The notes: a model not told the origin generated them from the letters alone. Shown: positions 1 through 7,952, numbered from the stretch's first letter. The stretch is 19,368 bases of DNA from GCA-2708415 sp964351905 (GCA_964351905.1 CAYGPG010000030.1:1-19368); one strand, 5' to 3'. Made by a program: numbers and translations.

Positions 1-137
1 AAATACTTAACATATTGATTATAAATGATTTTTACAATATGGGGAACATTTTATACGTATTTTATACGCTTTTTTCTGAAGACATCCCACTATAGAAGAA
101 TTCGTCTTAGTCTCGTGTACGACTAAAGCAAAAAAAT

Positions 138-1463
138 TTATTTCATAAATCTATTCATAACGATACTGGCTGTCAGATCTCCCGTCACATTTACGGTCGT
201 TCTACACATATCAAGAATACGATCCACCCCCAATATCAGCCCAACAGCAGCAGGATTTAAGCCAATACTTGTCAAAATTGTCGCCAAAACCACAATACCA
301 ACACCCGGCGTGGCGGGCGTTCCTATTGATGCGCCTACAGTCGTCATAATGAGCAAAATAAGATCTGTCGTACTTAATTCAATACCTGAAACATCACCAA
401 ATATCTGCACCAAGAATATCGTTGCAACCACTTGATAGAGCGCCGTACCATCCATATTTATTGTTGCGCCCAACGGTATAACAAATCGGCTTACCTTTGG
501 TGAGACACCCAAACGACTCTCCGCACAGGACATCGTAAACGGCATTGTCGCCGCAGAGGATGATGTTGAAAATGCCAAGAGTTGCGTTTCCTTAATGGAC
601 TTAAAAAATGCAATCGGATTTTGCCGTCCGATAAAAACAGCAATCAGTGTGTATACCATAACCATACTTAGTAATCCTGCGATAACTGTTGCCATATACA
701 CGCCCATACTGGCCAGTGAATCGAGACCAAGCTTGATCGTGATATCGCAGATCAAACCAAAAACGGCATAAGGGGCAATCACCATCGCCCAACCAATAAT
801 ATGCATGGAAACGGCCTGCCCTGCCTCACACAGGCGTATAAGCGGTTTCGCCGTTACAGACGAAATACTCACCAAGGCAATGCCCGCGATCATCGCAGCA
901 ATCACAATTTGCAAAAGATTTTTTTCAACAATCGCACCAAAAACATTTGTTGGTATTAGGTTTGTTATTCGATCTGGAACTGTCAGATCATCGAAAACTT
1001 TTTGGGAGGCTTGCTCGTTTATTAAGATTTGCTCTGCTTGAAAACTCTGCACAAGGTCTTGGTCAATATACTCACCAGGGTTTATTAAATAAGCAATACT
1101 CATCCCAATAGTCACAGCAATAATTGTCGTACATATGAAATAAAGAATAACACGCACGCCCATCGTTTTAATGAAATCAAGCTCTCCGCTTTGGGTGATT
1201 CCTAAAATTATTGAACACAGCACCAAAGGAATAATCACCATTTGGATAAGGCCCAAAAATAAAACACCGGGAAGTTTTATCCACGCGGCTAAATCATTAG
1301 CTGTTTCGGGATTTACAATCGCCATACCATGGGGGGATAAAATAAGCCCTACTCCAACGCCCAAGGCCATCCCCACCAAGATTTTAATCCAAAGGGAATG
1401 ATCTGGTACAGGAAACTCTAAATTTTCAGAAGAAGTGTTTGATGTTTCGAATTTTTTATTCAT
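138..1463 (-). CDS. Dicarboxylate/amino acid:cation symporter (DAACS/SLC1 family)
   Basis: A 441-aa inner-membrane secondary transporter that should import an acidic amino acid or C4-dicarboxylate with H+ or Na+. The family hallmarks are in order: serine-rich re-entrant hairpin STSSSAATMP (about 299-308), NMDGT (336-340) in the unwound helix, second hairpin GTPATPGVG (381-389), and the substrate-binding helix starting DRILDMCRT (414-422). Multiple hydrophobic segments precede these, and the length is normal for GltP/GltT/DctA-type proteins. I cannot separate glutamate from dicarboxylate specificity by eye, so no symbol is given. The first 24 residues are polar and lie before the first membrane helix. 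No Shine-Dalgarno precedes the ATG; a good -10 box ends six bases upstream, suggesting a leaderless message. The gene follows tRNA-Lys on the same strand. Confidence 0.93.
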   Translation of the reverse strand: MNKKFETSNTSSENLEFPVPDHSLWIKILVGMALGVGVGLILSPHGMAIVNPETANDLAAWIKLPGVLFLGLIQMVIIPLVLCSIILGITQSGELDFIKTMGVRVILYFICTTIIAVTIGMSIAYLINPGEYIDQDLVQSFQAEQILINEQASQKVFDDLTVPDRITNLIPTNVFGAIVEKNLLQIVIAAMIAGIALVSISSVTAKPLIRLCEAGQAVSMHIIGWAMVIAPYAVFGLICDITIKLGLDSLASMGVYMATVIAGLLSMVMVYTLIAVFIGRQNPIAFFKSIKETQLLAFSTSSSAATMPFTMSCAESRLGVSPKVSRFVIPLGATINMDGTALYQVVATIFLVQIFGDVSGIELSTTDLILLIMTTVGASIGTPATPGVGIVVLATILTSIGLNPAAVGLILGVDRILDMCRTTVNVTGDLTASIVMNRFMK

Positions 1464-1469
1464 CCGAAA

Positions 1470-1497
1470 AGTATAGCTAATAAAAGTGATATCACAA
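1470..1497 (-). promoter_or_regulatory. Promoter of the DAACS symporter, predicting a leaderless mRNA
   Basis: On the minus strand TTGTGA (1492-1497), 16 bases, then TATACT (1470-1475). The ATG lies six bases beyond the -10 box, so the expected transcription start coincides with it. A perfect 10-bp palindrome GTGATATCAC (1486-1495) overlaps the -35/spacer and could be an operator. This is read by eye only. Confidence 0.45.
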
Positions 1498-1509
1498 ACA
1501 GGGGATAAA

Positions 1510-1585
1510 TGGTGACCGCTGAGAGACTCGAACTCTCGGCCAACTGGTTAAAAGCCAGTTGCTCTACCAACTGAGCTAAGCGGTC
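1510..1585 (-). tRNA. tRNA-Lys (anticodon TTT), CCA encoded
   Basis: A complete 76-nt cloverleaf on the minus strand. The acceptor stem is GACCGCT/AGCGGTC with discriminator A and a genomically encoded CCA (1510-1512). The D arm contains AGCTCAGTTGGTAGAGC. The anticodon stem ACTGG/CCAGT holds the loop CTTTTAA, with anticodon TTT at 1550-1552. The T arm is GAGAG/CTCTC with loop TTCGAGT. The anticodon identifies lysine. It sits between coaD and the symporter, all on the minus strand. Confidence 0.97.
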
Positions 1586-1689
1586 ACACAAATATTTAAC
1601 AAAAAATGCCTATAGATAAGCATTTCGACTGTTTTGATACTGTTTTTGGGTGATGATTGCAAGCCTAATCGACAAAAATTATTGTGTTT

Positions 1690-2190
1690 TCACGAAGAGC
1701 GCTTCTGATCCAGCGCCTTGAGCGTTTCAGGCGTGACAAAGTCTTGAACTTCGCCGTTTAGGGCGTGGATTTCCTTGATGAAGGATGAAGATACGAATTG
1801 CCACTGATCCGCCGCCATCAGGAAAACAGTCTCAATATCTGGTGCCAAATGCAGGTTCATGCCCGTCATCTGAAATTCGTAATCAAAGTCCGATACGGCG
1901 CGTAAGCCCCTAAAAATACAGCAAGCCTCGACTTCATGCGCATAATTCACTAATAGCTTGCTAAAAGAGCGCACCTCTATCTCACACGCGCTATCATAAT
2001 CAAGGGAGGCGATATCTTGTTGAGCGAGCGCGACACGCTCTTCTTGCGTAAAAAGTGGGTTTTTATTCGCGTTTTCTGCAATGCTGATAATAAGCTTATC
2101 AACCAGCTTGCTAGCGCGCTTTATAATGTGCAAGTGCCCCTGTGTGATGGGGTCAAATGTGCCTGGATAAATGCCGATGCGTTTTGTCAT
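1690..2190 (-). CDS. coaD: Phosphopantetheine adenylyltransferase
   Basis: 166 aa, the normal family length. It transfers AMP from ATP to 4'-phosphopantetheine to form dephospho-CoA, the penultimate step of CoA synthesis, in the cytosol. Visible motifs: N-terminal Rossmann start with YPGTFDPITQGH (8-19), holding the T-x-G-H nucleotidyltransferase signature (T16, G18, H19); the conserved RGLRAVSDFDYE (94-105); and VSSSFIKE (133-140), the family's C-terminal serine motif. The gene is on the same strand as gyrA, as in other alphaproteobacteria, but separated from it here by about 3 kb of accessory genes. It starts 72 bp from the divergent DUF481 gene. I see no convincing SD upstream of this ATG. 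Confidence 0.95.
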   Translation of the reverse strand: MTKRIGIYPGTFDPITQGHLHIIKRASKLVDKLIISIAENANKNPLFTQEERVALAQQDIASLDYDSACEIEVRSFSKLLVNYAHEVEACCIFRGLRAVSDFDYEFQMTGMNLHLAPDIETVFLMAADQWQFVSSSFIKEIHALNGEVQDFVTPETLKALDQKRSS

Positions 2191-2262
2191 AGATTATGCA
2201 TAGCGTTATTTTAAGCGTGTGAAAAGCTAGATTTTTGACCAAACAGTCGTTAGATTGCCAAA

Positions 2263-3255
2263 ATGTTAAAAATTATACTGACTTTCTTACTGGTTTTTCT
2301 TCCTTCTAGCGCGATGGCCGATTGGATCATGCTTAAAAATGGAGACCGCCTCAGCGGTACTATTACGGCGCAATCTGGCGATAGCATTACGATGAATACT
2401 GATCTATTAGGCAATATCACGCTTCCCAAAGCCAATATTGCGTCCTCTCATCAAGGGAGTGCGCCGCGTGTCATGGCAAGAGAATTAAGAACAGGCCAGC
2501 CTATGTCTGCGCCAGCACCACAGCCAGAAATAAAGGTTGTTCAACCCCAGACCACAGAGGTTAAAACAGAAACCAAAGCTGAGGGGGCTAAAGATCCAAA
2601 TCAATATAAATGGTCTGGACGCATTAGCGCCGGTGGAAATTTAGAAGACGGGAATAACAATTCGAAATCCTTGAGCGCTGATGCAGATATTAAGGCACGA
2701 AATGAGAAAAACCGTTTTGCCTTTGGCGGCGAAGCCAACTGGGCCGAAGAGGAAGGCGAAAAAACGGATAATGACCAACAAATTTATGGCTCTTATGATC
2801 GTTTCATCACAGATAAATGGTTTGTTGGAGGACGCCAGTCTTTTGAAAAAGATGAATTTGAAGAATTAGATTTGCGCTCCCAAACTGGACTTTTCGCAGG
2901 ATATCAATTTTTTGAGCAAGATGATTTAAACCTGCAAGTCAAAGCAGGGCCAGAATATATCTACGAAAAATTTGACAGTGGCGATAGCGAGAGTGATATC
3001 GCCGCTTCTTGGGCGCTTGATTATGATCAAAAATTATTTGAAGACATGGTGCAAGTTTTTCACAAACATGAAATTGCCGCACCGTTCGCCGATACAGGGG
3101 CCTTTTTATTAGAAAGTGAAAGCGGCATTAGAATGCCCGTTGGTAAAATTTTGGACGCTAGCCTGCAAGTTGATTTCGACTGGGACAATGATCCTGCCCC
3201 AGGCGTAAAAGAAAATGACACGACCTATGGCCTAAAATTAGGTTATGGCTGGTAG
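2263..3255 (+). CDS. DUF481 family outer-membrane beta-barrel protein
   Basis: 330 aa. Residues 1-19 form a clear signal peptide (hydrophobic core, cleavage after AMA). Residues 20 to about 65 hold the small domain with LKNGDRLSGT often found at the start of DUF481 proteins. A Pro/Gln/Glu/Lys-rich linker (about 80-110) leads to a barrel-like region (about 112-330) of alternating aromatic and polar strands rich in Asp, Glu and Asn. The protein ends in GLKLGYGW, with the terminal aromatic residue expected of a BAM-recognised beta-signal. The function of DUF481 proteins is not established, and outer-membrane location is inferred. The last 48 codons reappear, diverged, in the ORF at 3543-3923. 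No SD is evident before the ATG, but the signal peptide fixes the start well. Confidence 0.85.
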   Translation: MLKIILTFLLVFLPSSAMADWIMLKNGDRLSGTITAQSGDSITMNTDLLGNITLPKANIASSHQGSAPRVMARELRTGQPMSAPAPQPEIKVVQPQTTEVKTETKAEGAKDPNQYKWSGRISAGGNLEDGNNNSKSLSADADIKARNEKNRFAFGGEANWAEEEGEKTDNDQQIYGSYDRFITDKWFVGGRQSFEKDEFEELDLRSQTGLFAGYQFFEQDDLNLQVKAGPEYIYEKFDSGDSESDIAASWALDYDQKLFEDMVQVFHKHEIAAPFADTGAFLLESESGIRMPVGKILDASLQVDFDWDNDPAPGVKENDTTYGLKLGYGW

Positions 3256-3284
3256 CAAAGCCTTACTATCATAGTTAATTTAAA

Positions 3285-3307
3285 AAGGGAGCTTTCAAGA
3301 CTCCCTT
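3285..3307. terminator. Bidirectional hairpin terminator
   Basis: Stem AAGGGAG (3285-3291) with CTCCCTT (3301-3307) around a 9-nt loop. Read on the minus strand the stem runs into a T-rich stretch (TTTTTAAATT), making a good terminator for the 35-codon ORF at 3313-3420. Read on the plus strand it lies 30 bp after the DUF481 stop but is followed only by a weak, broken T tract. Confidence 0.55.
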
Positions 3308-3312
3308 ATTTA

Positions 3313-3420
3313 TTATTCTCTGTTTTCGCGTTCTTCTGCTGCTTTGGCGGTGACTTCGGCGCTGATCACAGCTGAGAGAGCCTCCCCCACCTTACGGATA
3401 CCTTTGGCAAAATCTGTCAT
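3313..3420 (-). CDS. Small ORF, 35 aa, function unknown
   Basis: Reads MTDFAKGIRKVGEALSAVIS (first 20 residues), then an Ala/Glu/Lys-rich tail ending EERENRE; it looks like one charged amphipathic helix. I do not recognise it. The case for a real gene is its signals: a promoter-like pair (TTGATA, 18 bp, TTATAA at 3431-3460), an SD (GAGGG) four bases before the ATG, a TAA stop, and a hairpin with a T tract directly after the stop. It occupies the gap between the DUF481 gene and the chimeric ORF, on the opposite strand to both. It may be a small protein or the coding part of a small RNA. Confidence 0.5.
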   Translation of the reverse strand: MTDFAKGIRKVGEALSAVISAEVTAKAAEERENRE

Positions 3421-3430
3421 ATGACCCTCG

Positions 3431-3460
3431 TTATAATTTACTTATCCTTCATCATATCAA
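3431..3460 (-). promoter_or_regulatory. Promoter for the 35-aa ORF
   Basis: On the minus strand TTGATA (3455-3460), 18-bp spacer, TTATAA (3431-3436), followed by the SD GAGGG and the ATG at 3420. Spacing is within the sigma-70 range. Assigned by eye. Confidence 0.4.
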
Positions 3461-3542
3461 AAAATAATAAATATTATGTTAAATTGTTGGGTGTATTTAT
3501 GCTTAAAATGGAACTAATACGCGCGCGACCTATTTAACAGCT

Positions 3543-3923
3543 ATGATAAATTCTTTAAAAATACCTGAAGTTTATGTGCCGATTATTATTTTGATCCTCG
3601 CGGTTATGGCGGCCTCTTTTTGGGCTTATAGCAACAGCGATACCAAGCCGCAAACATCAGCAGATACTTCCGTATCGGAAGGTGATTTTAGTGCGGCTAA
3701 AGTCATATTCCCCATCACAGAAGTGTCAAGAAGTGGCAGTGTTGTTACGCTCACAATCACTGAAAATGCGAGAGGGTTAGAAAGCGAAAGCGGTATCCGC
3801 ATGCCCGTCGGCAAAGTGCTCGATGCGTCATTTCAAATAGATTTTGATTGGGATAATGACCCCACTGAAGGCGTCAGAGAAAATGACACGACCTACGGCC
3901 TTAAATTAGGCTACGGGTGGTAG
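3543..3923 (+). CDS. Chimeric ORF: membrane-anchored N-terminus fused to a copy of the DUF481 C-terminus
   Basis: 126 aa in two parts. Residues 1-78 have one hydrophobic segment (PIIILILAVMAASFWAY, about 13-29) and an unrecognised region of about 50 residues. Residues 79-126 match residues 283-330 of the upstream DUF481 protein at 42 of 48 positions (hand count), to the same terminal GYGW and stop codon. Similarity begins abruptly at the codon for Leu79. A complete barrel cannot form from 48 residues, so this is most simply the tail of a second DUF481 gene joined to another gene's 5' end by deletion. Whether it is expressed is uncertain: there is no SD and no clear promoter. It ends 3 bp from the convergent prepilin gene. 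Confidence 0.5.
   Translation: MINSLKIPEVYVPIIILILAVMAASFWAYSNSDTKPQTSADTSVSEGDFSAAKVIFPITEVSRSGSVVTLTITENARGLESESGIRMPVGKVLDASFQIDFDWDNDPTEGVRENDTTYGLKLGYGW
3777..3923 (+). repeat. Diverged direct duplication of the DUF481 3' end (other copy 3109-3255)
   Basis: Two in-frame 147-bp copies, each including the stop codon, aligned without gaps. By hand count 36 of 147 bases differ. Of 48 sense codons, 21 differ only synonymously and 6 change the amino acid. The pattern is that of an old gene duplication kept under protein-level selection, not a recent DNA copy. Confidence 0.85.
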
Positions 3924-3925
3924 AG

Positions 3926-5134
3926 CTATCTCTCAACATAAATCGTATGATTTAAACTAGATGAATAACTATCATCCGAACCATTTTTACCACTTCTACC
4001 TGAAGAGAGATGTCTTTCACCATTGTAAGCAGGATTATATATAATATTAAAATCATCTTCTACAACCTCTAAAGAAGATACGTCGACATTTTGTCCATTT
4101 TCATCTCTAAATCTGGATTGTGTTGAAAGCCCCGAAGAATAATGATCTATGGTATATCCTTTTTTAAGAGCATAAAAATTTGAACTTGAACGGCTTGTCC
4201 CATTCGTGGAATCAAAAAATGAGGCTTCATGAACGTAAGAGTTATCTTTTAAGATTGTTGCACTAGACGAATTATTTTTCACAAAATCTTCACCTTCTTT
4301 TCCTCTAGCTATTGATTTTATATTTGATGCGACACCCCCAGTTGGGAAATTTTCAAATATTACAGCGTCATCATAAAAATTGTTCTGGCTTCCTTGAGAT
4401 AAGGCCGATTTTAAAAATCGTGCATCTGTCATATCACAATTTTCAGATTCCTTTCGGGTGCCTGAAGGGCATGGATTAACGAAGCTTCCATCAAATGCAA
4501 AAGCTCCTTCTCCATTTCCCCCCATGGAAACAACGGTGTATAAAACATTTTCATGCTCTGCATATTCGATAATCTGCCCAGAAGTCGCAACACCCTCTCT
4601 ATTGTCAATACCTTCTTCAACAACTGTAATCGCGCCTAAAGATTGAATATCGACTGTTGCAGCTTCGGTTACAGCATATAATACATAATTGCCATAGGCA
4701 TCACGCATGTAATCATTACTGATTCCTATTGTTGATGTTGGAAGTTTTCCAATTAATACATTGGCACCGCCCGTACCAGGGATTCTGATTAAATCTCCTG
4801 ACGCCACAGCTGAAGCAACAGTTAAAACTTCTCTTGCATAATTATTTCCCGCTGTATTTCCATTAAGAGAGGCTGGATATGGAAGCCTATTGTAAGTATC
4901 TCCAATTAAGCGGCCATCGCTATCTGCTGTGACAGTGCCTGGATCTATTTTTAAAGGAAAGTCATTTAAACCTCTATTGACATCTGTCATAAGAGTTTCT
5001 GCAAGTTCAACTTGACGTTTTTTTTCATAGATTACATATGCGTTTAAAAATCCCACAATACCAAAACCTATAATAATCATCACTATTGAAATTTCAATAA
5101 GCGTAAAACCAGATTCTTTGTTTCGATTCTTCAT
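3926..5134 (-). CDS. Prepilin/pseudopilin-like protein with type IV N-methylation signal
   Basis: 402 aa. It begins with a short positively charged leader (MKNRNKESG) and then FTLIEISIVMIIIGFGIVGF. This is the class III signal that a prepilin peptidase cuts after Gly9, leaving Phe+1 and Glu+5 followed by the hydrophobic assembly helix. The body is a long Ser/Asn/Gly-rich globular region with YNRLPYPASLNG (81-92) and a likely disulfide pair, Cys222 and Cys233. It is far longer than a typical major pilin or GspH. An SD (GGAG) lies just upstream of the ATG. No pilus or type II secretion genes are nearby, so it must use machinery encoded elsewhere or be an orphan. Role unknown: minor pilin, pseudopilin or adhesin-like tip protein. 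Confidence 0.8.
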   Translation of the reverse strand: MKNRNKESGFTLIEISIVMIIIGFGIVGFLNAYVIYEKKRQVELAETLMTDVNRGLNDFPLKIDPGTVTADSDGRLIGDTYNRLPYPASLNGNTAGNNYAREVLTVASAVASGDLIRIPGTGGANVLIGKLPTSTIGISNDYMRDAYGNYVLYAVTEAATVDIQSLGAITVVEEGIDNREGVATSGQIIEYAEHENVLYTVVSMGGNGEGAFAFDGSFVNPCPSGTRKESENCDMTDARFLKSALSQGSQNNFYDDAVIFENFPTGGVASNIKSIARGKEGEDFVKNNSSSATILKDNSYVHEASFFDSTNGTSRSSSNFYALKKGYTIDHYSSGLSTQSRFRDENGQNVDVSSLEVVEDDFNIIYNPAYNGERHLSSGRSGKNGSDDSYSSSLNHTIYVER

Positions 5135-5260
5135 AGTTTTTTCTCCAATATTATTACCATAATAATTGTAACATTATCTGATATAGAGACGCAAAAAGCA
5201 TCAAAAGAAAAAATATTATAGTGTTAACATATTGATTTAATTAAATTATCATTATTCGTT

Positions 5261-7906
5261 TTATTCTGTAGGTTTAGGATTCTGCTGAATTTCTTCAACA
5301 GTTTGCTCTGATGCCCCTGAGACAATTTCTTCACCTTCGATCACATCTTCTTCGTCATCGTCTTCAACGAGCCATGCGACAGAAACCACTTTTTCGTCTT
5401 TGGCGACTTTGAACAGAGTCACGCCCTGTGTTGCACGACCAATGGTGCGGACATCTTTGACTGGCATACGGATCATCTGCCCCTGATCAGAAATAATCAT
5501 CACCTGATGATCATCTGTGACAGGGAAGGTTGCCACAATATCACCCGTTTTATCGCCGAGCTTCATGTTTACAACACCCTGACCGCCGCGACCGATGGTG
5601 CGGTATTCAGATGCAAAGGTGCGTTTCCCCATACCTTTTTCAGAAACACATAAGAGAGCCTGACCTTGCGCGCCCTCTTCTTCACGTTTGAGGATTGACA
5701 TGGACATGATTTCATCGCCCTTGGCGAGTTTCATACCACGCACCCCTTTAGAATTACGTCCCGCAAAGACACGAATGGCATCCACTTGGAAACGGATGGC
5801 TTTCCCTTTTTTAGACGCCAAGAAAACATCTTCGGATTCATGGGCAATTTTTACAGACACTAGCTGTTCGCCTTCATCCAATTTCATGGCAATCAAACCG
5901 TTGGAACGGATATTCTGGAAGTCTGTAAGCTTATTTCGACGCACTGAGCCATGGGATGTGGCGAGCATAATATCAAGCTTCGCCCAAACATCTTCATCTT
6001 CTGGAACGCGCAAATAAACAGAAACATTTTCACCTGATTCCAGTGGCAGCAAATTCACAAGTGCTTTACCGCGTGATTGTGGTGAGGCCAACGGCAATTG
6101 CCATACTTTCAAAGTATGCGCGATGCCGCGACTAGTGAAGAAAATAATCGGTGTATGGGTGGAAGCCACAAACATATCCGAAACAAAATCTTCATCCTTC
6201 AGGGCCGTCCCTGAACGCCCTTTACCACCGCGTTTTTGCGCGCGATAGGTATCCAGCGGCACACGTTTGATATAGCCACCATGCGTTATGGTCACGACCA
6301 TGTCTTCACGTTGAATAAGGTCTTCGATATCAGATTCAAATTCTGCCTCAACCAACTCCGTCCGGCGCGGTGTGCCGAATTTATCTTTAATTTCAATCAA
6401 TTCTTCACGAAGAACATCAAGCATTTTTTCACGCGACGCGAGGATTGCCAAATATTCTGCGATAGAATCTGTGATCACATTTAATTCATCACCAATCTTA
6501 TCACGCTCCAACCCTGTTAAACGGTGAAGGCGTAAATCCAAAATAGCTTTGGCTTGAATTTCTGACATTTGGTAGGTGCCATCTTCTTCAACAGGATGTT
6601 CAGGGTCATCAATCAATTCGATCAATGGCTTCACATCACCGACTGGCCAGCGTTTTGCGAGCAACGCTTCACGCGCTTCGGTGGGGTTAGAGGCCCCACG
6701 GATCATCGCGATAATTTTATCAATGTTCGCCACCGCCACAGCCAAACCAGCCAAGACATGAGCACGATCACGGGCTTTACCAAGTTCATAGATGGTGCGG
6801 CGGGTAATGACTTCCTCACGGAATTTCACAAACGCCTCAACAAAATCTTTTAGGATAAAGATACGCGGACGACCATGATCCAACGCCACCATGTTACAGC
6901 CAAAGGATGTTTGTAGGGCGGTATATTTGAACAATTGGTTCAAGACTACTTCGCCCACCGCGCCTTTTTTCAAATCAAGAACAATACGCACACCATCGCG
7001 GTCAGATTCATCACGAATTTCTGATATATCTTCGACGATTTTCTCCCGCGCCACTTCACCAAGACGCTCAAGCAATTTCCCTTTATTGACCTGATACGGC
7101 ACTTCATGCACGACAATCGAAATACGCCCATTATCTTTTTCTTCAAAAGACGTTTTAGACCGCATTTTAACGGAGCCATTCCCCGTTGTATAAGCACTTT
7201 TAATACCAACACGCCCTAAGATTTGGGCACCTGTTGGAAAGTCAGGTCCTGGAATAATTTGCATCATTTCTTCGGTTGAGATTCGCGGATTATCGACAAA
7301 AGCCAGACAGCCATCAATGACTTCCCCTAAATTATGAGGCGGAATATTTGTCGCCATCCCCACCGCAATACCACCGGCTCCATTCACAAGCAGGTTGGGA
7401 ATACGCGCAGGAAGAACTTCTGGCTCTTTCGTGCTGTCGTCATAGTTCGCACGAAAATTAACTGTGTCTTTATCAATATCCTCAAGCAACGCTTCTGCCG
7501 CTTTATTCAAACGCGATTCCGTATAACGCATCGCCGCGGGTGGATCACCATCCATGGAACCGAAGTTCCCTTGTCCATCAATCAAGGGCAGGCGGAGGGA
7601 GAAATCTTGCGCCATACGCACAAGCGAATCGTAAATGGCTTGATCACCGTGCGGGTGATATTTACCCATCACATCCCCGACAATACGTGCGGACTTACGA
7701 TAGGCTTTATCAGAGGTATATCCCCCTTCACGCATTGCAAAGAAAATACGACGGTGAACGGGCTTTAAACCATCACGCACATCAGGTAGCGCCCGCGATA
7801 CAATCACGCTCATGGCATAGTCCAAATAGGACTGCTTCATCTCTTCTTCAATCGTGATTGAAGGTAGGTCTGGTGTGGTGGGTGGCGTGTTTTCGATATC
7901 GCTCAT
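5261..7906 (-). CDS. gyrA: DNA gyrase subunit A
   Basis: 881 aa. GyrA forms the A2B2 gyrase with GyrB, cutting and rejoining DNA to introduce negative supercoils. Motifs: catalytic Tyr128 in AAMRYTE (E. coli Tyr122); the quinolone-binding segment GKYHPHGDQAIYD (81-93); the GyrA box QKRGGKG (557-563), needed for DNA wrapping and close to the canonical QRRGGKG, which separates it from ParC; six-blade pinwheel repeats to about 845; and a very acidic C-terminal tail (EDDDEEDVIEGEE region). The residue matching E. coli Ser83 is Gln89, while Asp93 (Asp87) is kept. An SD (AGGA) lies six bases before the ATG. It is downstream of ssb and the DUF2059 gene on the same strand, with a 250-bp gap holding a palindromic element. 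Confidence 0.97.
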   Translation of the reverse strand: MSDIENTPPTTPDLPSITIEEEMKQSYLDYAMSVIVSRALPDVRDGLKPVHRRIFFAMREGGYTSDKAYRKSARIVGDVMGKYHPHGDQAIYDSLVRMAQDFSLRLPLIDGQGNFGSMDGDPPAAMRYTESRLNKAAEALLEDIDKDTVNFRANYDDSTKEPEVLPARIPNLLVNGAGGIAVGMATNIPPHNLGEVIDGCLAFVDNPRISTEEMMQIIPGPDFPTGAQILGRVGIKSAYTTGNGSVKMRSKTSFEEKDNGRISIVVHEVPYQVNKGKLLERLGEVAREKIVEDISEIRDESDRDGVRIVLDLKKGAVGEVVLNQLFKYTALQTSFGCNMVALDHGRPRIFILKDFVEAFVKFREEVITRRTIYELGKARDRAHVLAGLAVAVANIDKIIAMIRGASNPTEAREALLAKRWPVGDVKPLIELIDDPEHPVEEDGTYQMSEIQAKAILDLRLHRLTGLERDKIGDELNVITDSIAEYLAILASREKMLDVLREELIEIKDKFGTPRRTELVEAEFESDIEDLIQREDMVVTITHGGYIKRVPLDTYRAQKRGGKGRSGTALKDEDFVSDMFVASTHTPIIFFTSRGIAHTLKVWQLPLASPQSRGKALVNLLPLESGENVSVYLRVPEDEDVWAKLDIMLATSHGSVRRNKLTDFQNIRSNGLIAMKLDEGEQLVSVKIAHESEDVFLASKKGKAIRFQVDAIRVFAGRNSKGVRGMKLAKGDEIMSMSILKREEEGAQGQALLCVSEKGMGKRTFASEYRTIGRGGQGVVNMKLGDKTGDIVATFPVTDDHQVMIISDQGQMIRMPVKDVRTIGRATQGVTLFKVAKDEKVVSVAWLVEDDDEEDVIEGEEIVSGASEQTVEEIQQNPKPTE

Positions 7907-7924
7907 AATATTCCTTATGGGTCT

Positions 7925-7952
7925 TTAAAAAGGCTTTTAAAAAAGCTTTTTT
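7925..7952 (-). terminator. Possible weak hairpin with T run upstream of gyrA
   Basis: GCTTTT (7933-7938) and AAAAGC (7941-7946) with A and T runs on both sides. Read on the minus strand it could end transcripts from the DUF2059 gene, or fold in the gyrA leader. The loop is very short, so the structure is doubtful. Confidence 0.25.

Noticed and set aside
8..5237. 14-bp direct repeat TTAACATATTGATT at 8-21 and 5224-5237
   Set aside because: AT-rich and about as expected by chance in 19 kb; no shared flanks and no element between the copies.
5235..5246. 12-bp palindrome ATTTAATTAAAT after gyrA, and CTAAAATTTTAG at 15671-15682
   Set aside because: Pure AT palindromes without T tracts; expected by chance and poor terminators.
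7334..7768. 144-codon plus-strand open frame (and several others of 60-110 codons) opposite gyrA
   Set aside because: Antisense to strongly conserved gyrA coding sequence, no RBS, and composition dictated by the gyrA codons.
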